Below, one piece after another: positions 28,859 through 38,495 of a stretch of 64,000 bases of DNA. Made by a program: the position numbers and the translations under genes. The notes beneath the pieces were generated by a model. The model saw only the letters and a program-made list of their open reading frames with translations, was not told where the DNA came from and did no database searches. The stretch's first letter is position 1. Each line of letters starts with the position of its first letter. This DNA comes from Lachnospiraceae bacterium. Its GTDB lineage: Bacteria; Bacillota; Clostridia; Lachnospirales; Lachnospiraceae. Location of the stretch: positions 1 to 64,000 of the forward strand of contig JALELK010000115.1 in NCBI GenBank assembly GCA_022768745.1, written 5' to 3'.

Positions 28859-30211
28859 ATGGCATTTGATAATTTATCGGATAAATTGCAGAATGTTTTT
28901 AAAAATCTCCGCAGTAAGGGTAGATTGACAGAAGAGGATGTCAAAGCTGCTCTCAAGGAAGTAAAAATGGCTTTACTTGAGGCAGATGTTAACTTCAAGG
29001 TTGTAAAAAACTTTGTGAAAACCGTTCAGGAGAGAGCCATCGGCGCAGATGTAATGAATGGCTTGAACCCGGGACAGATGGTTATCAAAATCGTTAACGA
29101 GGAATTGGTAAATCTGATGGGTTCCGAGACAACGGAGATTGCTTACCGACCGGGACAACAGATAACCATAATAATGATGGTTGGTCTTCAGGGTGCCGGT
29201 AAAACCACAACTACGGCAAAATTAGCCGGGGTTGTAAAGAAACGGGGAAAGAAACCTCTTCTGGTTGCCTGTGACGTTTATCGTCCGGCTGCTATCACCC
29301 AGTTACAGATTAATGGGGAGAAGCAGGGAGTAGAGGTCTTCTCTATGGGAGACAAAAACAAGCCTTCCAACATTGCGAAAGCTGCAATGGAACATGCCAA
29401 GAAAAATGGACACAATGTGGTCATTTTAGATACAGCCGGACGTCTTCATGTAGATGAAGACATGATGAACGAACTGGTGGACATCAAGGAATCTGTAGAT
29501 GTGGCACAGACCTTTTTGGTAGTAGATGCCATGACAGGTCAGGATGCTGTCAATGTGGCAGGGAGCTTTGATGAAAAAATCGGTATTGATGGTGTTATCT
29601 TAACAAAGTTAGACGGTGATACCAGAGGTGGTGCGGCTCTTTCTATTCGCGCCGTTACCGGAAAACCGATTCTGTTCTGCGGTATGGGAGAAAAACTTGA
29701 TGATTTGGAGCAGTTTTATCCGGACCGTATGGCTTCGAGAATCCTTGGTATGGGAGATGTACTCTCATTGATTGAAAAAGCCGAGGCATCCATTGACGAG
29801 GACAAAGCCAAAGATTTGTCCCGTAAGATGCGAAAAGCGGAATTTGATTATAATGATTATCTGGATTCTATGGCCCAGATGAAGAAGATGGGTGGGCTGA
29901 GTAGCGTTTTAGGTATGATGCCCGGGATGATTCCGGGGATGAGCAGTTCTCAGGTATCCCAGTTAGAAGGAGCCATTGATGATAAAAAGATGGCTCATAT
30001 CGAAGCAATTATTCTTTCTATGACACCGGAGGAAAGAGCAAATCCAAAGCTTATGAATCCCAGTCGTAAAAAAAGATTGGCGAGAGGTGCCGGAGTTGAT
30101 ATTGCAGAGGTAAACAGATTTATCAAGCAATTTGACCAGACAAAGAAAATGATGAAGAAAATGCCTGGTATGATGGGTGGTAAAAGAGGAAGAATGAAAT
30201 TTCCTTTTTAG
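28859..30211 (+). CDS. ffh: Signal recognition particle protein Ffh
   Basis: GLQGAGKTTTTAKLA, CDVYRPAAITQL, DTAGRLHVD, Met-rich C-terminus. Confidence 0.98.
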   Translation: MAFDNLSDKLQNVFKNLRSKGRLTEEDVKAALKEVKMALLEADVNFKVVKNFVKTVQERAIGADVMNGLNPGQMVIKIVNEELVNLMGSETTEIAYRPGQQITIIMMVGLQGAGKTTTTAKLAGVVKKRGKKPLLVACDVYRPAAITQLQINGEKQGVEVFSMGDKNKPSNIAKAAMEHAKKNGHNVVILDTAGRLHVDEDMMNELVDIKESVDVAQTFLVVDAMTGQDAVNVAGSFDEKIGIDGVILTKLDGDTRGGAALSIRAVTGKPILFCGMGEKLDDLEQFYPDRMASRILGMGDVLSLIEKAEASIDEDKAKDLSRKMRKAEFDYNDYLDSMAQMKKMGGLSSVLGMMPGMIPGMSSSQVSQLEGAIDDKKMAHIEAIILSMTPEERANPKLMNPSRKKRLARGAGVDIAEVNRFIKQFDQTKKMMKKMPGMMGGKRGRMKFPF

Positions 30212-30249
30212 CATATAATATTTATTTTTAATTTCAGGAGGAAACAAAA

Positions 30250-30495
30250 ATGGCAGTAAAAATCAGATTAAGAAGAATGGGACAGAAGAAGGCTCCTTTC
30301 TACAGAATCGTTGTTGCAGATTCAAGATCACCAAGAGATGGTAAGTGCATCGAGGAAATCGGTACTTATGATCCTACAAAGGATCCTAGTGAGTTTCATG
30401 TAAATGAAGAATTGGCTAAGAAGTGGTTAGCAACAGGTGCTCAGCCAACTGAGACAGTAGCAAGAATTTTCAAGCAGGCTGGAATTGAAAAATAG
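30250..30495 (+). CDS. rpsP: 30S ribosomal protein S16
   Basis: [29 protein letters not shown]. Confidence 0.98.
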   Translation: MAVKIRLRRMGQKKAPFYRIVVADSRSPRDGKCIEEIGTYDPTKDPSEFHVNEELAKKWLATGAQPTETVARIFKQAGIEK

Positions 30496-30520
30496 TCATT
30501 GAAAGACGAGGTATAAGGTG

Positions 30521-30748
30521 ATGAAAGAATTAGTTGAAGTAATTGCAAAGTCACTTGTAGATTACCCGGAAGAAGTTGAGGTCACCGAAAAGGAAGATGA
30601 AAAATCTCTTGTGATAGAACTTCATGTTGCTGCTTCTGATATGGGCAAGGTAATCGGAAAGCAGGGACGTATTGCAAAGGCAATTCGTTCCGTAGTGAAG
30701 GCAGCTGCCTCAAAGATTGACAAAAAAGTAATTGTCGATATCGTATAA
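30521..30748 (+). CDS. khpA: KH-domain RNA-binding protein (KhpA/YlqC)
   Basis: KH motif VIGKQGRIAKAIRSVVKAAA; between rpsP and rimM. Confidence 0.92.
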   Translation: MKELVEVIAKSLVDYPEEVEVTEKEDEKSLVIELHVAASDMGKVIGKQGRIAKAIRSVVKAAASKIDKKVIVDIV

Positions 30749-30751
30749 TAG

Positions 30752-30785
30752 AAAGCCTTAAATCGAAAAGATTTAAGGCTTTTTT
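30752..30785 (+). terminator. Intrinsic terminator after khpA
   Basis: AAAGCCTTAAATC-gaaaa-GATTTAAGGCTTTTTT. Confidence 0.88.
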
Positions 30786-30828
30786 ATCATAGGGATATTT
30801 TTAGTGAGCGGTAAAGGAGTAGTAATAA

Positions 30829-31338
30829 ATGAAAGACTTGTATCAGGTGGGGGCAATTACCCAAACTCATGGAATTAAGGGGGAGGTAAAAGTGTTCCCT
30901 ATGACAGATGATATTTCCCGATTTAAAAATATGAAGGACTTGATTTTGGATACGGGGAAAGAGCAGATAAAGTTAGATGTTGTATCGGCCAGAGCCCAGA
31001 AGAACCTGGTTATCTTAAAGTTCAAAGGATATGATGACATTAACCAGGTGGAGAAATATAAGGGGTGTGGACTTTTTGTCACAAAGGATAATCGGGTTAA
31101 GTGTGATAAAGATGAGTATTTTATTGCAGATTTGATAGATGTGACGGTTGTTGACGAGGAAGAACGACAGCTGGGGAAAATTACAGATGTTATTACTACC
31201 GGTGCAAATGATGTCTATGTGGTAGAGGATGATCATGGTAGAGAAATACTGTTTCCGGCGATAAAAGAATGTATATTAAATGTAGATTTGAAAAACAACA
31301 TTATGAAAGTTCATGTGATGGACGGATTGTTAGATTGA
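30829..31338 (+). CDS. rimM: Ribosome maturation factor RimM
   Basis: YQVGAITQTHGIKGEVKVFPMTDD; PRC-barrel C-terminus. Confidence 0.96.
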   Translation: MKDLYQVGAITQTHGIKGEVKVFPMTDDISRFKNMKDLILDTGKEQIKLDVVSARAQKNLVILKFKGYDDINQVEKYKGCGLFVTKDNRVKCDKDEYFIADLIDVTVVDEEERQLGKITDVITTGANDVYVVEDDHGREILFPAIKECILNVDLKNNIMKVHVMDGLLD

Positions 31339-31347
31339 GAGGTAGAG

Positions 31348-31887
31348 ATGAAGATTTCAGCAGAAAATACCATTGCAGTAGTGATTGATTATCAGGAAAA
31401 ATTAGTTCCTGCTATGTCGGAACAGGAGGCTTTGGTAAAAAAGAGTAAAATATTATTGGGCGGTTTAAAGGCTCTTGGAATCCCAATGATTGTTACAACC
31501 CAATATGCCAAGGGATTAGGAAATACTATTGAAGCACTTACTTCGGAACTGGCAGAGGCACCGGTCATTGATAAAAACACCTTTAGTGTTATGGACAACG
31601 AAGAGGTGAGACAGGCGATACCAAAGAATACAGAAAATATCATTGTCTGTGGTATGGAAGCTCATATTTGTGTTTTACAGTCAATTATTGACTTTCAGGC
31701 TGCCGGATATCAGACAATTATGGTGGCAGATTGTATCTCCAGCAGAAGTCAGGAAGATAAAGCCTACTCACTGATTCGCGGAGAAAAGGAAGGAACCATT
31801 ATAACCACTGCAGAGGCGATCCTTTATGAATTGTTGGGAGGTTCCAAGCATCCGGCATTTAAAACCATATCATCCTTGGTGAAATAG
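31348..31887 (+). CDS. Isochorismatase/cysteine hydrolase family protein
   Basis: VVIDYQEKLVPAM, NIIVCGMEAHICVLQS, VADCISSRS. Confidence 0.9.
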   Translation: MKISAENTIAVVIDYQEKLVPAMSEQEALVKKSKILLGGLKALGIPMIVTTQYAKGLGNTIEALTSELAEAPVIDKNTFSVMDNEEVRQAIPKNTENIIVCGMEAHICVLQSIIDFQAAGYQTIMVADCISSRSQEDKAYSLIRGEKEGTIITTAEAILYELLGGSKHPAFKTISSLVK

Positions 31888-31910
31888 ACAATTTGGAGTG
31901 ACGAAGTACT

Positions 31911-32636
31911 ATGAAGTTTTATATTTTAACCTTGTTTCCGGAAATGGTGATGCAGGGACTGTCTACCAGCATTATTGGGAGAGCGACAGAAAAGGGGATT
32001 TTATCCATAGAAGCCATTAATATCAGAGATTATACTGCTGACAAACATAAAAAGGTGGATGATTATCCTTATGGTGGCGGAGCCGGTATGGTGATGCAGG
32101 CACAACCCATATATGACGCATGGCTTTCTGTGGTAGAAAGGGTAGGGCATCACGTAAGGACAGTATATCTGACACCTCAGGGAAGAACCTTCAGTCAGAG
32201 TGATGCAAAGGATTTTGCAGGAGAAGAAAATTTGATTCTGCTCTGTGGACATTATGAAGGCGTGGATGAACGGGTGTTAGAAGAAATCGTTACAGATTAT
32301 GTCTCTATAGGTGATTACGTATTAACCGGCGGGGAACTGCCTGCAATGGTTATGGTGGACGCAATATCCAGAATGGTACCCGGGGTATTGTCAAATAAAG
32401 TTTCCGGAGAAACCGAATCTTTTGAGGATGGATTGTTGGAATATCCCCAATATTCCAGACCGGAAGAGTGGAAGGGAAAGAAGGTTCCGGCCATTATTTT
32501 ATCCGGTGATCACGGAAAGGTAGATGCGTGGAGACATGAGCAATCCTTGCTTCGCACCAGAGACAGAAGACCGGATTTGTTAGAAAAGGCATCTCTGACA
32601 CAAAAGGACAGAGAATTCCTTGAAAAACACCAATAA
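31911..32636 (+). CDS. trmD: tRNA (guanine-N1)-methyltransferase
   Basis: FYILTLFPEMV, DDYPYGGGAGMVMQ, GHYEGVDERV, SIGDYVLTGGELPAMVMVDA. Confidence 0.98.
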   Translation: MKFYILTLFPEMVMQGLSTSIIGRATEKGILSIEAINIRDYTADKHKKVDDYPYGGGAGMVMQAQPIYDAWLSVVERVGHHVRTVYLTPQGRTFSQSDAKDFAGEENLILLCGHYEGVDERVLEEIVTDYVSIGDYVLTGGELPAMVMVDAISRMVPGVLSNKVSGETESFEDGLLEYPQYSRPEEWKGKKVPAIILSGDHGKVDAWRHEQSLLRTRDRRPDLLEKASLTQKDREFLEKHQ

Positions 32637-32641
32637 AACGC

Positions 32642-32670
32642 TTGATTTTTACTGGTGGATATGATAATAT
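32642..32670 (+). promoter_or_regulatory. Sigma-A-type promoter for rplS
   Basis: TTGATT-N17-TAATAT, leaving a roughly 70-nt leader before ATG 32750. Confidence 0.5.
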
Positions 32671-32749
32671 CTAGAAGTTGTGAAAAGAGATGGTCCTCTG
32701 GTACGCTTATGTATTAAGAACGTCAAGATAATTATTAGGAGGTCACAAA

Positions 32750-33103
32750 ATGAACGCAAATGAAATTATTAAGAACATTGAAGCTGAACAGTTAAAGTCA
32801 GACATTGCTGAATTCAACGTGGGTGATACCATTAGAGTTCACAATAAAATCAAGGAAGGTAACCGCGAAAGAATTCAGATTTTCGAAGGTACCGTATTGA
32901 AGAAGCAGGGCGGAAGCAACCGTGAGACATTTACTGTTAGAAAGTTTTCTAATGGCGTAGGTGTTGAAAAGACTTGGCCACTTCACAGTCCTTTTGTTGA
33001 GAAGATTGAAGTTGTACGTCGTGGTAAGGTTAGACGTGCTAAGTTGAATTACTTGAGAGACCGCGTAGGTAAGAAGGCTAAGGTAAAAGAGTTAGTTAAA
33101 TAG
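32750..33103 (+). CDS. rplS: 50S ribosomal protein L19
   Basis: [42 protein letters not shown]. Confidence 0.98.
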   Translation: MNANEIIKNIEAEQLKSDIAEFNVGDTIRVHNKIKEGNRERIQIFEGTVLKKQGGSNRETFTVRKFSNGVGVEKTWPLHSPFVEKIEVVRRGKVRRAKLNYLRDRVGKKAKVKELVK

Positions 33104-33116
33104 TTTCAAGCGAAGG

Positions 33117-33147
33117 AAGGGACGGCCTTTGGGCTGTTCCTTTTTTT
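33117..33147 (+). terminator. Intrinsic terminator after rplS
   Basis: AAGGGACGGCC/GGGCTGTTCCTT stem (with G-U pairs) then TTTTTTT. Confidence 0.75.
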
Positions 33148-33229
33148 AGTTGTTCTTTCACGCTTTTTCGTGTATATTATAATATGGATGTGAATTGACT
33201 ATATAGAATTACAGGTGAGATATCCAGGG

Positions 33230-33859
33230 ATGAATAAAAGACAATTTAGAACAATATTTAATAAAATTAAAAGAAAAATTAATTTCCGTAGTGGGTTAAA
33301 CTTTCGAAGAAAGAGATATCGGGTACGGGGAGAACGGGTGAGATATTATGGTATATGGGCGGTTGAACTGTTTGCCGTTGTACTTCTCGCCTTTTTCATC
33401 ACAAAGGGATTTGGTATGAGAGTTGTCTGTTCCAGTGAAGCGATGGAAGAATCCATACATGAGAACGCAACCACCTGGGTAAATCGGGTGATATATCATA
33501 TCAAGAGTCCGCAAAAGGGTGATGTGATTGCATTTTTGCCTGGGGGAAACGCCAATGCCGGATACAATATCAAGCGTGTGGTTGGTGTTCCTGGAGATAA
33601 AATAAAAATTGAAAATGGAAGACTTTACATCAATGACAAAATGGTTGAAGTAAGGTCCTTAAATGATGAAAGAATACAAGAGGCTGGACGTGCTGCTAAT
33701 GAAATTACATTGGGAAAGGATGAGTATTTTGTCCTGGGAGATAATATAAACAACAGTGAAGACAGCCGTTATGAAACAGTGGGAAATATAAAAAAAAGTG
33801 ACATCTATGGTAAGGTATGGTTTGTGCCAAGTCTTCATGGATTCGGATTTGTAGATTAG
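33230..33859 (+). CDS. Signal peptidase I-like protein, nucleophile Ser apparently replaced by Ala
   Basis: S26-type boxes IKRVVGVPGDKI and GKDEYFVLGDNINNSEDSR; Ser-box position reads CSSEAMEESI. Start (GTG 33215 vs ATG 33230) uncertain. Confidence 0.8.
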   Translation: MNKRQFRTIFNKIKRKINFRSGLNFRRKRYRVRGERVRYYGIWAVELFAVVLLAFFITKGFGMRVVCSSEAMEESIHENATTWVNRVIYHIKSPQKGDVIAFLPGGNANAGYNIKRVVGVPGDKIKIENGRLYINDKMVEVRSLNDERIQEAGRAANEITLGKDEYFVLGDNINNSEDSRYETVGNIKKSDIYGKVWFVPSLHGFGFVD

Positions 33860-33867
33860 GAGTGTAT

Positions 33868-34728
33868 ATGGAATTTCAATGGTATCCTGGTCATATGACC
33901 AAGGCAAAACGTCAAATGCAGGAGGACATAAAGTTAATTGATTTGGTGATTGAGCTGGTTGACGCCCGCATTCCTTTGAGTAGCCGAAATCCTGATATTG
34001 ACGAATTGGGAAAAAATAAATCCAGATTAATTTTATTGAACAAATATGATTTGGCAGACCCGGCAGTTACAACAGCTTGGAAAAAGTATTTCACAGACAA
34101 GGGCTTTTTTGTTGTTGCCTTAGATTCTCGAAATCGGAAGGGAATGAAAGAAGTTACTCAGGTGATTTTGGATGCTTGCGCCAAAAAGATAGAGAGAGAC
34201 CGCGCCAGGGGCATCAAAAACAGACCGGTAAGGGCTATGGTTGTGGGAATACCCAATGTAGGAAAATCCACATTTATTAATTCCTATGCGGGAAAGGCAT
34301 GTGCAAAAACGGGAAACAAACCCGGTGTTACCAAGGGTAAACAATGGATTCGTTTGAACAAAAATGTGGAACTGTTGGATACGCCAGGAATTTTATGGCC
34401 GAAGTTTGAAGACCAGCAGGTGGGATTACACCTTGCCTGTATCGGAGCGATTAAGGACGAACTTTTACAGTCCGAAGAACTGGCTATGGAATTGTGTAAG
34501 ATTATATTGAACCGTTATCCGGGGTGCTTGAACCAGCGGTATCAGATAGATGAGACAGCGGAGTTGCCTGTGATTTTGGAACAGATTGCGGAAAACAGAA
34601 ATTGTCGTTCCAAAGGAAATGTACTTGACTATAATAAGGCGGCGCTGTTGCTTATTGATGATTTCCGCAATGGCGTTTTAGGGGAGATATCTTTGGAGAG
34701 TCCGGATGATTTAAAGGAGATGGCATAA
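33868..34728 (+). CDS. rbgA: Ribosome biogenesis GTPase RbgA/YlqF
   Basis: MEFQWYPGHMTKAKRQMQ; circularly permuted G motifs NKYDLAD ... GIPNVGKSTFIN ... DTPGILWPKF. Confidence 0.96.
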   Translation: MEFQWYPGHMTKAKRQMQEDIKLIDLVIELVDARIPLSSRNPDIDELGKNKSRLILLNKYDLADPAVTTAWKKYFTDKGFFVVALDSRNRKGMKEVTQVILDACAKKIERDRARGIKNRPVRAMVVGIPNVGKSTFINSYAGKACAKTGNKPGVTKGKQWIRLNKNVELLDTPGILWPKFEDQQVGLHLACIGAIKDELLQSEELAMELCKIILNRYPGCLNQRYQIDETAELPVILEQIAENRNCRSKGNVLDYNKAALLLIDDFRNGVLGEISLESPDDLKEMA

Positions 34729-35315
34729 TGGAAGAACTGGAAAAAGCAGATACAGTAAAGAAGGATAAAAAGGAAGAAAAAAATGTCGTAAAAGAAATTG
34801 TGGGAATGATTTTGTATGTGGTAGCTGTTTTTGCAGTTTGTTTTCTTATCATTACATATGTTGGACAAAGAACGAAGGTGGAAGGTTCATCTATGGAGCC
34901 AACCCTTAGCAATGGTGATAATTTGATTGTGGACAAGATTTCCTATCGTTTCCGGAATCCGGAGAGATTTGATATTATTATTTTCCCTTATAAATATGAG
35001 AAGGACACTTTTTTTATCAAACGAATCATCGGAATGCCAGGAGAGACCGTCTGGATTAATAATAGTGGTGAGATTTATATTAACGGCGTGCTTTTATCGG
35101 AGAACTATGGATTGGAGACGATTAAATATGCAGGCCTTGCGTCCACACCTATTACCCTTGGAAAAGATGAGTATTTTGTAATGGGAGATAATCGAAACGA
35201 TAGTACGGACAGCCGATTTGATGTGGTTGGTCCCATAAAACGTAAGGAAATTGTGGGAAGGGCATGGGTTCGTATTTATCCCTTCAACAAATTTGGAGTA
35301 GTAAAACACCAGTAA
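34728..35315 (+). CDS. lepB: Signal peptidase I
   Basis: TKVEGSSMEPTLSNGD, FIKRIIGMPGETV, MGDNRNDSTDSR. Confidence 0.95.
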   Translation: MEELEKADTVKKDKKEEKNVVKEIVGMILYVVAVFAVCFLIITYVGQRTKVEGSSMEPTLSNGDNLIVDKISYRFRNPERFDIIIFPYKYEKDTFFIKRIIGMPGETVWINNSGEIYINGVLLSENYGLETIKYAGLASTPITLGKDEYFVMGDNRNDSTDSRFDVVGPIKRKEIVGRAWVRIYPFNKFGVVKHQ

Positions 35316-35327
35316 GCGGAGGTGTCT

Positions 35328-36095
35328 ATGGATCAGGAGAAGAAGATAAAAAACATCAAGGAAGAATATGAGGCGGCAGACGAGGTTATGCTGCCTTCTT
35401 TTATTGAAGAGTACATCAGAGATGGTAGGCCGGGAGTTTCAAAAATCGTAGGACAGGCGCAAAAGAAGATGGAAAAACTTCGAGTGGAGCGGGAAAGATT
35501 GGAAAAACTCAGATATTATGAACATCAATATGAGGACAGGTATCCTATGATTTGCGGAATCGATGAGGTGGGACGAGGACCTTTGGCAGGACCGGTGTGT
35601 GCTGCAGCGGTGATCTTGCCGAAAGACTGTGAAATCTTGTATATTAATGATTCAAAGAAACTATCAGAGGCGCGTCGAGAAGCTTTGTATGATGAGATTA
35701 TGGAAAAAGCGGTGGCTGTTGGAGTTGGTTTGGTTTCGTCGGCGGTGATTGATGAAGTAAACATTTTGCAGGCGACCTATATTGCTATGAGAGATGCTAT
35801 AAGCCAATTGGAGGTTGCACCCGATATATTATTAAATGATGCGGTGACAATACCTGAGGTCAATATAAAACAGATTCCCATTATTAAGGGAGACGCAAAG
35901 AGTATTTCTATAGGTGCGGCAAGTATTATTGCAAAGGTTACCAGAGACAGACTAATGCAGGAATATGATGAGATAATGCCGGGATATGGATTTGCGCAAA
36001 ATAAGGGATATGGCACCAAGGAACACATTGAGGCGTTAAAGAGTATGGGACCAAGTCCTATTCACCGCAGTACATTTATTAAAAATTTTGTGTAG
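35328..36095 (+). CDS. rnhB: Ribonuclease HII
   Basis: MICGIDEVGRGPLAGPVCAAAVIL, NDSKKLSEARRE. Confidence 0.97.
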   Translation: MDQEKKIKNIKEEYEAADEVMLPSFIEEYIRDGRPGVSKIVGQAQKKMEKLRVERERLEKLRYYEHQYEDRYPMICGIDEVGRGPLAGPVCAAAVILPKDCEILYINDSKKLSEARREALYDEIMEKAVAVGVGLVSSAVIDEVNILQATYIAMRDAISQLEVAPDILLNDAVTIPEVNIKQIPIIKGDAKSISIGAASIIAKVTRDRLMQEYDEIMPGYGFAQNKGYGTKEHIEALKSMGPSPIHRSTFIKNFV

Positions 36096-36103
36096 GTGTA
36101 TGT

Positions 36104-37795
36104 ATGCAGGTTTCAGATTTACTTGTGCAGTATCAAAATAATTTAGCTTCCGGCAGTGAGATTTCCACTGGAACCAAAGGAATAGAACAGTTGGTGGAAA
36201 CTGCCAAGCAGTTAAAGGTGGGAAATATTTTTGAGGGGACTATCAACAGTATAAAGGGTAACCAGATTATTCTGGGGTTGAGTAGTGGACAAAATATTAC
36301 TGCCAGGTTAGATGCCGGAATTAATCTTACCAAGGGACAATCTGTTTTCTTTCAAGTCAAATCCAATGACGGAACTCAGGTTCAAATCAAACCGGTGTCC
36401 ACAGGCGCTGCTTCAGGTAATCCCACATTGATGAGGGCTCTTGATGCGGCAACTCTGCCGTTAAATGAGAGAAACCTCAATATGGTCAATGCCATGATGA
36501 AAGAGCAGATGTCCATCGGTGCAAAAAATCTCCAGGATATGTCTAGGCAGGTATTGCAATTTCCCGGGGCTGACCCGGCTTCTATTGTTGAAATGAAAAA
36601 ACTGGACATACCACTTACCCAGAGCAATGTAACCCAGTATGAGAATTACAAGGCTGATGCGGGAGAAGTATTAAAGCAGGTTCAACAGTTGACGGAAGAA
36701 TTGCCGGCTGCAATCACAAGTCCCGAGATAAAGATTCAGGAAAGTGTGGAGTATAACAGGCAGTTGGTATCTTTTTTCTCAGGTGAAGAGATTGAAGTCC
36801 CATCGGTGCAGGTGATGGTTCCGGAAGTAAATATGACCGATGGTGCAGAAGATATGATTTTACAAGATGGCGCCAATCAGGGAAGCCGACCAGAGTTGCA
36901 GGAGATAAAGCAGGAGATGTCCCAAGCAAAAGATATGGCAGAATATCCGGATGGGACGCTGGGGGGAACCCTCTCAAAAACAGAAATTTCTGATTTTGAG
37001 AAAAATATTATGGAAATTGTGCAGGATTTGCCCGGGGGAGAAGCCAAAAAGGAAGCAATGAAACTTTTACCAGACATGGCAATCAAGGATACTCTGGTTA
37101 AACTGGCGAATTTTCTATCGGAAAATGCAGCGGGAATTTCCAGAGATAAATTGATGGGGGTTCTGGGACATAAGAGTTATAAGCAGATGTTGAATCAGAT
37201 GATTGCCCGGGAGTGGACCATAGCGCCGGAGGAATTAAAGCAGGAGCATACTGTTCGGGACTTATATCGCAAGATGGAAATGCAGTTACAGAGTTTACAG
37301 GATATTGCTTCGAAATTCCCTAAAAGTAGTGAGACTGTGTCTCAGGCAGCAAAAAATCTGTCTCAAAACATTGAATTTATGAACCAGATTAATCAGACAT
37401 ATACTTATGTGCAGATGCCGATACGATTCCATGGAGAAAATGCAAACAGCGAACTTTACGTGTATCGCAACAATCGTGGAGACAAGGGAGCAGAGGACGG
37501 CTCCTATAGCGCTTTCTTGCACTTTGATATGGAATATCTTGGCGGTATGGATATCTCGGTGAAAATGCAAAATAAAAACGTCACCACAAACTGGTATCTG
37601 GATTCAAAAGACACCTTTGATATTTTATCGGAGAATATGCATTTGCTCACAGAAAAACTGGAGGCAAAGGGCTATTCTTGTGATATGAAGTTGGAGAATG
37701 CATCAAAAAAGGTAAATTTTGTTGAGGACTTTTTAAAGGCGGATGAAAAAACCGGAGGTGAAGTCCACAGATACTCTTTTGATGTAAGAGCATAG
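36104..37795 (+). CDS. YlqG-like / flagellar hook-length-control (FliK C-terminal)-like protein
   Basis: C-terminal MDISVKMQNKNVTTNWYLDSKDTFDILSENMHLLTEKLEAKGYSC resembles FliK-C; position between rnhB and an FlhB-C-like gene. Confidence 0.6.
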   Translation: MQVSDLLVQYQNNLASGSEISTGTKGIEQLVETAKQLKVGNIFEGTINSIKGNQIILGLSSGQNITARLDAGINLTKGQSVFFQVKSNDGTQVQIKPVSTGAASGNPTLMRALDAATLPLNERNLNMVNAMMKEQMSIGAKNLQDMSRQVLQFPGADPASIVEMKKLDIPLTQSNVTQYENYKADAGEVLKQVQQLTEELPAAITSPEIKIQESVEYNRQLVSFFSGEEIEVPSVQVMVPEVNMTDGAEDMILQDGANQGSRPELQEIKQEMSQAKDMAEYPDGTLGGTLSKTEISDFEKNIMEIVQDLPGGEAKKEAMKLLPDMAIKDTLVKLANFLSENAAGISRDKLMGVLGHKSYKQMLNQMIAREWTIAPEELKQEHTVRDLYRKMEMQLQSLQDIASKFPKSSETVSQAAKNLSQNIEFMNQINQTYTYVQMPIRFHGENANSELYVYRNNRGDKGAEDGSYSAFLHFDMEYLGGMDISVKMQNKNVTTNWYLDSKDTFDILSENMHLLTEKLEAKGYSCDMKLENASKKVNFVEDFLKADEKTGGEVHRYSFDVRA

Positions 37796-37803
37796 GTGAT
37801 GAC

Positions 37804-38127
37804 ATGGCGGAAAAGAAATGGACGCCTCAAAGGTTTTCGGGGCAGGAGGACAAAATAAAAGATAAAACGGCAGTTGCTCTGTCATATGAACCGGGGGATG
37901 TGGCACCTAAGATTCTTGCCACGGGCAAGGGGCATATGGCTGACAAAATTATTGAGGCTGCAAAAGAAAATGACGTTCCGTTTTATAAAGATAATAAGTT
38001 GGCAGATACCCTGTCAAAATTAGATATCGGTGAGAGTATTCCGCCGGAGTTGTATGAGGTTGTGGCGGAAATCTTGGTGTTTGTGGACGGAATGGAAAAA
38101 ATAAAATCAAAATTGGATGGGAGGTAG
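37804..38127 (+). CDS. FlhB C-terminal-domain-like protein (YlqH-like)
   Basis: KTAVALSYEPGDVAPKILATGKGHMADKIIEAAKENDVPFYKDNKLADTL...IPPELYEVVAEILVFV. Confidence 0.85.
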   Translation: MAEKKWTPQRFSGQEDKIKDKTAVALSYEPGDVAPKILATGKGHMADKIIEAAKENDVPFYKDNKLADTLSKLDIGESIPPELYEVVAEILVFVDGMEKIKSKLDGR

Positions 38128-38153
38128 CAAGGACGAAAGCGGATAACAGAACC

Positions 38154-38495
38154 GTGGGAACCCACTATGAAAAAATTGCTGTAGAATATCTTAAAAAACA
38201 GGGATATCAGATATTAGAGACCAATTTCAGATGTAAAATGGGTGAAGCAGATATTGTTGCAAGAGATGGAGAGTATCTTTGTTTTATAGAGGTGAAGTAT
38301 AGGACAGGTAGCAATGCCGGAGCACCGGAGGATGCAGTGGATTTCAAGAAACAGAAGCGGATTTGCAGAGTATCTGAGTTTTACTTACTCCGTTATGGTA
38401 AGAATATGAGTGAACAAATTCGTTACGATGTGGTGGCGATAACAGATGGGCAGATTCGCCTGTATCAAAACGCTTTTTCCTATATTCCTAGATGA
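38154..38495 (+). CDS. yraN: YraN/UPF0102 family protein (predicted endonuclease fold)
   Basis: GTHYEKIAVEYLKKQGYQILETNFRCKMGEADIVARDGEYLCFIEVKYR; exact start uncertain. Confidence 0.9.
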   Translation: MGTHYEKIAVEYLKKQGYQILETNFRCKMGEADIVARDGEYLCFIEVKYRTGSNAGAPEDAVDFKKQKRICRVSEFYLLRYGKNMSEQIRYDVVAITDGQIRLYQNAFSYIPR

